Assembly (NCBI GenBank): GCA_036446835.1
Contig: JAZFTT010000150.1
Span: 1-15,489 of the forward strand
Direction: 5' to 3'
DNA length: 15,489 nt
Source: SZUA-217 sp036446835
GTDB taxonomy: Bacteria; Actinomycetota; Acidimicrobiia; Spongiisociales; ZC4RG35
Of the stretch, positions 14,160-15,489 are shown piece by piece. Below the pieces are notes generated by a model, which was given only the letters and a program-made list of their open reading frames with translations, was not told the origin of the DNA and did no database searches. Within the stretch, counting starts at the first letter, position 1. Each line of letters starts with the position of its first letter. The translations under genes and the position numbers were made by a program.

Positions 14160-14326
14160 CTATAAACGACGTCGATTGGTGCAGGATCGAAGTCATCGGC
14201 ACCGACCATCTCCACAAAGGCATCGTCTCCGCCCAACTCGCCCCCGAGTTGTTGGCGAACGAAACGGCGAATCAGAGCGGCATCACTTCCTGGGAGCTGT
14301 GCCAACAGACTCCGAAAGCCCGACAC
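14156..14326 (-). CDS. Small antitoxin-like protein upstream of the PIN toxin, possibly N-terminally truncated
   Basis: From a GTG at 14326 this ORF encodes 56 residues: a short helical stretch (DAALIRRFVRQQLGG) and an acidic, Asp/Pro-rich tail (GDDAFVEMVGADDFDPAPIDVVYR). Its stop and the GTG of the PIN gene overlap (GTGA), the usual antitoxin-toxin arrangement, and an acidic C-terminal tail fits the toxin-neutralising part of VapB-like antitoxins. No N-terminal DNA-binding (ribbon-helix-helix or AbrB-type) segment is visible. The open frame extends upstream only to a TGA inside the rpsT 3' end, with no better start codon and no Shine-Dalgarno sequence. The identification rests on context more than on sequence similarity. 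Confidence 0.5.
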   Translation of the reverse strand: MSGFRSLLAQLPGSDAALIRRFVRQQLGGELGGDDAFVEMVGADDFDPAPIDVVYR

Positions 14327-14348
14327 GGGAGCGTAGGGGTTGGCCCGG

Positions 14349-14603
14349 CTACTCGACCGTTGTCAAGATGGTCAGACGTGACTTCTTGCGGGCAGCGGCG
14401 TTGGCGTGAATGACACCCTTTTCCGCTGCGACATCGATCTTCTTCTGAGCGTCCCGGTACAACATGTCGGTGGGCTCACCGGCCGCCACGGCGGTCTCGA
14501 CCCTCTTGATACTGGTCTTGAGGTCGCTCAGGAGCGACTTGTTGTTCTGACGGCGCTTCTCGTTCTGGCGGTTTCGTTTCTTCTGTGAATTGTTGTTGGC
14601 CAT
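14349..14603 (-). CDS. rpsT: 30S ribosomal protein S20
   Basis: The 84-residue basic protein begins MANNNSQKKRNRQNEKRRQNNKS and contains KKIDVAAEKGVIHANAAARKKSRL, both highly typical of S20, which binds 16S rRNA early in 30S assembly. The ATG at 14603 is preferred; the frame stays open further upstream but that part does not match S20. The last residues (TILTTVE) differ from the usual basic tail after KKSRL. It is divergent from lepA, the common actinobacterial arrangement. Only 22 bp separate its stop from the small antitoxin-like ORF, so that pair may depend on rpsT read-through. Confidence 0.95.
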   Translation of the reverse strand: MANNNSQKKRNRQNEKRRQNNKSLLSDLKTSIKRVETAVAAGEPTDMLYRDAQKKIDVAAEKGVIHANAAARKKSRLTILTTVE

Positions 14604-14623
14604 GTGAAATTCAACTGGATGGG

Positions 14624-14629
14624 AGAATA
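14624..14629 (-). promoter_or_regulatory. Putative -10 box TATTCT for rpsT
   Basis: Read on the minus strand, TATTCT lies 20 bases before the rpsT ATG, predicting a leader of roughly 14 bases. No Shine-Dalgarno sequence is visible between it and the start, and no clear -35 element. Confidence 0.35.
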
Positions 14630-14692
14630 AGTCGCTGCGCGGGGAGAGAACCCGGGCTGCGGCGGGAACGGTAGCAGTGGCCCAGTCGAAGG

Positions 14693-14698
14693 TACAAT
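14693..14698 (+). promoter_or_regulatory. Putative -10 box TACAAT for lepA
   Basis: TACAAT is a near-consensus -10 hexamer 35 bases before the lepA ATG, predicting a leader of about 29 bases. It shares the 130-bp gap between the two divergent starts with the rpsT promoter. The -35 region is weak. Confidence 0.45.
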
Positions 14699-14733
14699 GC
14701 GGCCCCCGCTCCACCGACTCGACGGACCACTCC

Positions 14734-15489
14734 ATGACGGATCAAACTCGTATACGCAACTTCTCAATCATCGCCCATATCGACCATGGCAAGTCAACCC
14801 TCGCCGATCGTCTCATGGAGAGAACAGGAGCTGTGAGTGAAAGAGATATGCGAGATCAACTCCTCGACAGCATGGACCTGGAGCGAGAGCGCGGGATCAC
14901 CATCAAGGCGCAAACAGTTCGGCTCAACTACACGGCTTCGGACGGTGAGAAGTACGTGATCAACCTCATCGACACACCGGGCCACGTCGATTTCTCATAT
15001 GAGGTGAGCCGTTCGCTTGCTGCGTGCGAGGGAGCTCTTCTCATCACCGACGCTGTGCAGGGCGTTCAGGCGCAGACCGTGGCCAACGCATATCTGGCCA
15101 TCGAAGCTGGGCTCGAGGTGATACCTGCGATCAACAAGATCGATCTGACGGCCGCAGACCCCGATCGAGCTGCAGGCGAGATCGTCAACATATTGGGGGG
15201 GTCGGCTGGCGACATCGTGCGCATGTCCGCCAAAACAGGGGCCGGGATCGATGAGGTGCTCGAGACCATTGTGCGGAGCGTTCCACCACCTCGAGGTGAT
15301 CCAGACGCTCCGTTGCGTGCCCTGGTCTTCGACTCGTACTTCGACGCATACCGCGGGGTGGTTTGTTATGTCCGCGTGGTCGATGGTCATCTTGGTTCCG
15401 GCGACAGTCTCCGGTTTATGGCCACCAAGGAGGTGCACGCCGCCAACGAGATCGGATTCCTCACCCCGACATTCGTCCCGGTCGGCACC
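14734..15489 (+). CDS. lepA: Elongation factor 4 (LepA), 3' partial
   Basis: The open frame from the ATG at 14734 runs to the window end (252 codons of about 600). It is a translational GTPase that acts on the ribosome. GTPase motifs are all present: AHIDHGKST (14-22, G1), RGITI (53-57, G2), DTPGH (80-84, G3), NKID (134-137, G4) and SAKTG (165-169, G5). The LepA-type phrases FSIIAHIDHGKSTLADRLME, LDSMDLERERGITIK and the following domain 2 start (LVFDSYFDAYRGVVCYVRVVDG) separate it from EF-G and EF-Tu. The C-terminal LepA-specific domain is outside the window. Confidence 0.97.
   Translation, partial: MTDQTRIRNFSIIAHIDHGKSTLADRLMERTGAVSERDMRDQLLDSMDLERERGITIKAQTVRLNYTASDGEKYVINLIDTPGHVDFSYEVSRSLAACEGALLITDAVQGVQAQTVANAYLAIEAGLEVIPAINKIDLTAADPDRAAGEIVNILGGSAGDIVRMSAKTGAGIDEVLETIVRSVPPPRGDPDAPLRALVFDSYFDAYRGVVCYVRVVDGHLGSGDSLRFMATKEVHAANEIGFLTPTFVPVGT

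Noticed and set aside
14604..14735. N-terminal extension of rpsT to an ATG at 14735
   Set aside because: The extra 44 residues do not belong to S20, would cover the rpsT -10 box, and overlap the lepA start on the other strand.

Overview
The window is about 15.5 kb of moderately high-GC bacterial chromosome and is almost fully coding. The order comEA-comEC-(folP-like)-holA, then rpsT, then lepA, together with GTG/TTG starts and several TANNNT boxes sitting just upstream of start codons with no Shine-Dalgarno sequence, points to an actinobacterium (Actinomycetota). It is probably a deep-branching, non-model lineage such as Acidimicrobiia, but that level of placement is inference.

Left part (1-6300), accessory metabolism. 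It holds the C-terminal end of a TPR-rich protein of the large regulator/ATPase type, a small membrane methyltransferase of the isoprenylcysteine/phospholipid methyltransferase group on the minus strand, and a naturally fused two-flavin enzyme (FAD aromatic hydroxylase plus old-yellow-enzyme reductase) of the salicylyl-CoA 5-hydroxylase / 2-aminobenzoyl-CoA monooxygenase-reductase type. These are followed by an unusual long aldehyde dehydrogenase and a convergent 3-hydroxybutyryl-CoA dehydrogenase. Fused hydroxylase, ALDH and hydroxyacyl-CoA dehydrogenase together suggest CoA-linked aromatic acid breakdown, without proof of the substrate.

Middle part (6300-13700), housekeeping and DNA uptake. 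leuS is overlapped by a small HExxH metalloprotease-like gene, then a perfect 22-bp-arm palindrome closes that unit. comEA and comEC overlap by 4 bp and encode the DNA-binding and channel parts of transformation. A divergent dihydropteroate synthase homologue with rewritten substrate loops follows, 4 bp ahead of holA (DNA polymerase III delta subunit).

Right part (13700-15489). Two hairpins separate holA from a minus-strand unit: rpsT (ribosomal protein S20), then a small antitoxin-like ORF, then a PIN-domain toxin broken by a one-base frameshift in a G run. lepA (elongation factor 4) starts divergently from rpsT and runs off the window end.

The best leads for something new are the divergent DHPS between comEC and holA, the leuS-coupled mini-metalloprotease, the large palindrome, and the decaying toxin-antitoxin pair behind rpsT. 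No CRISPR array, insertion sequence, tRNA or rRNA was seen.
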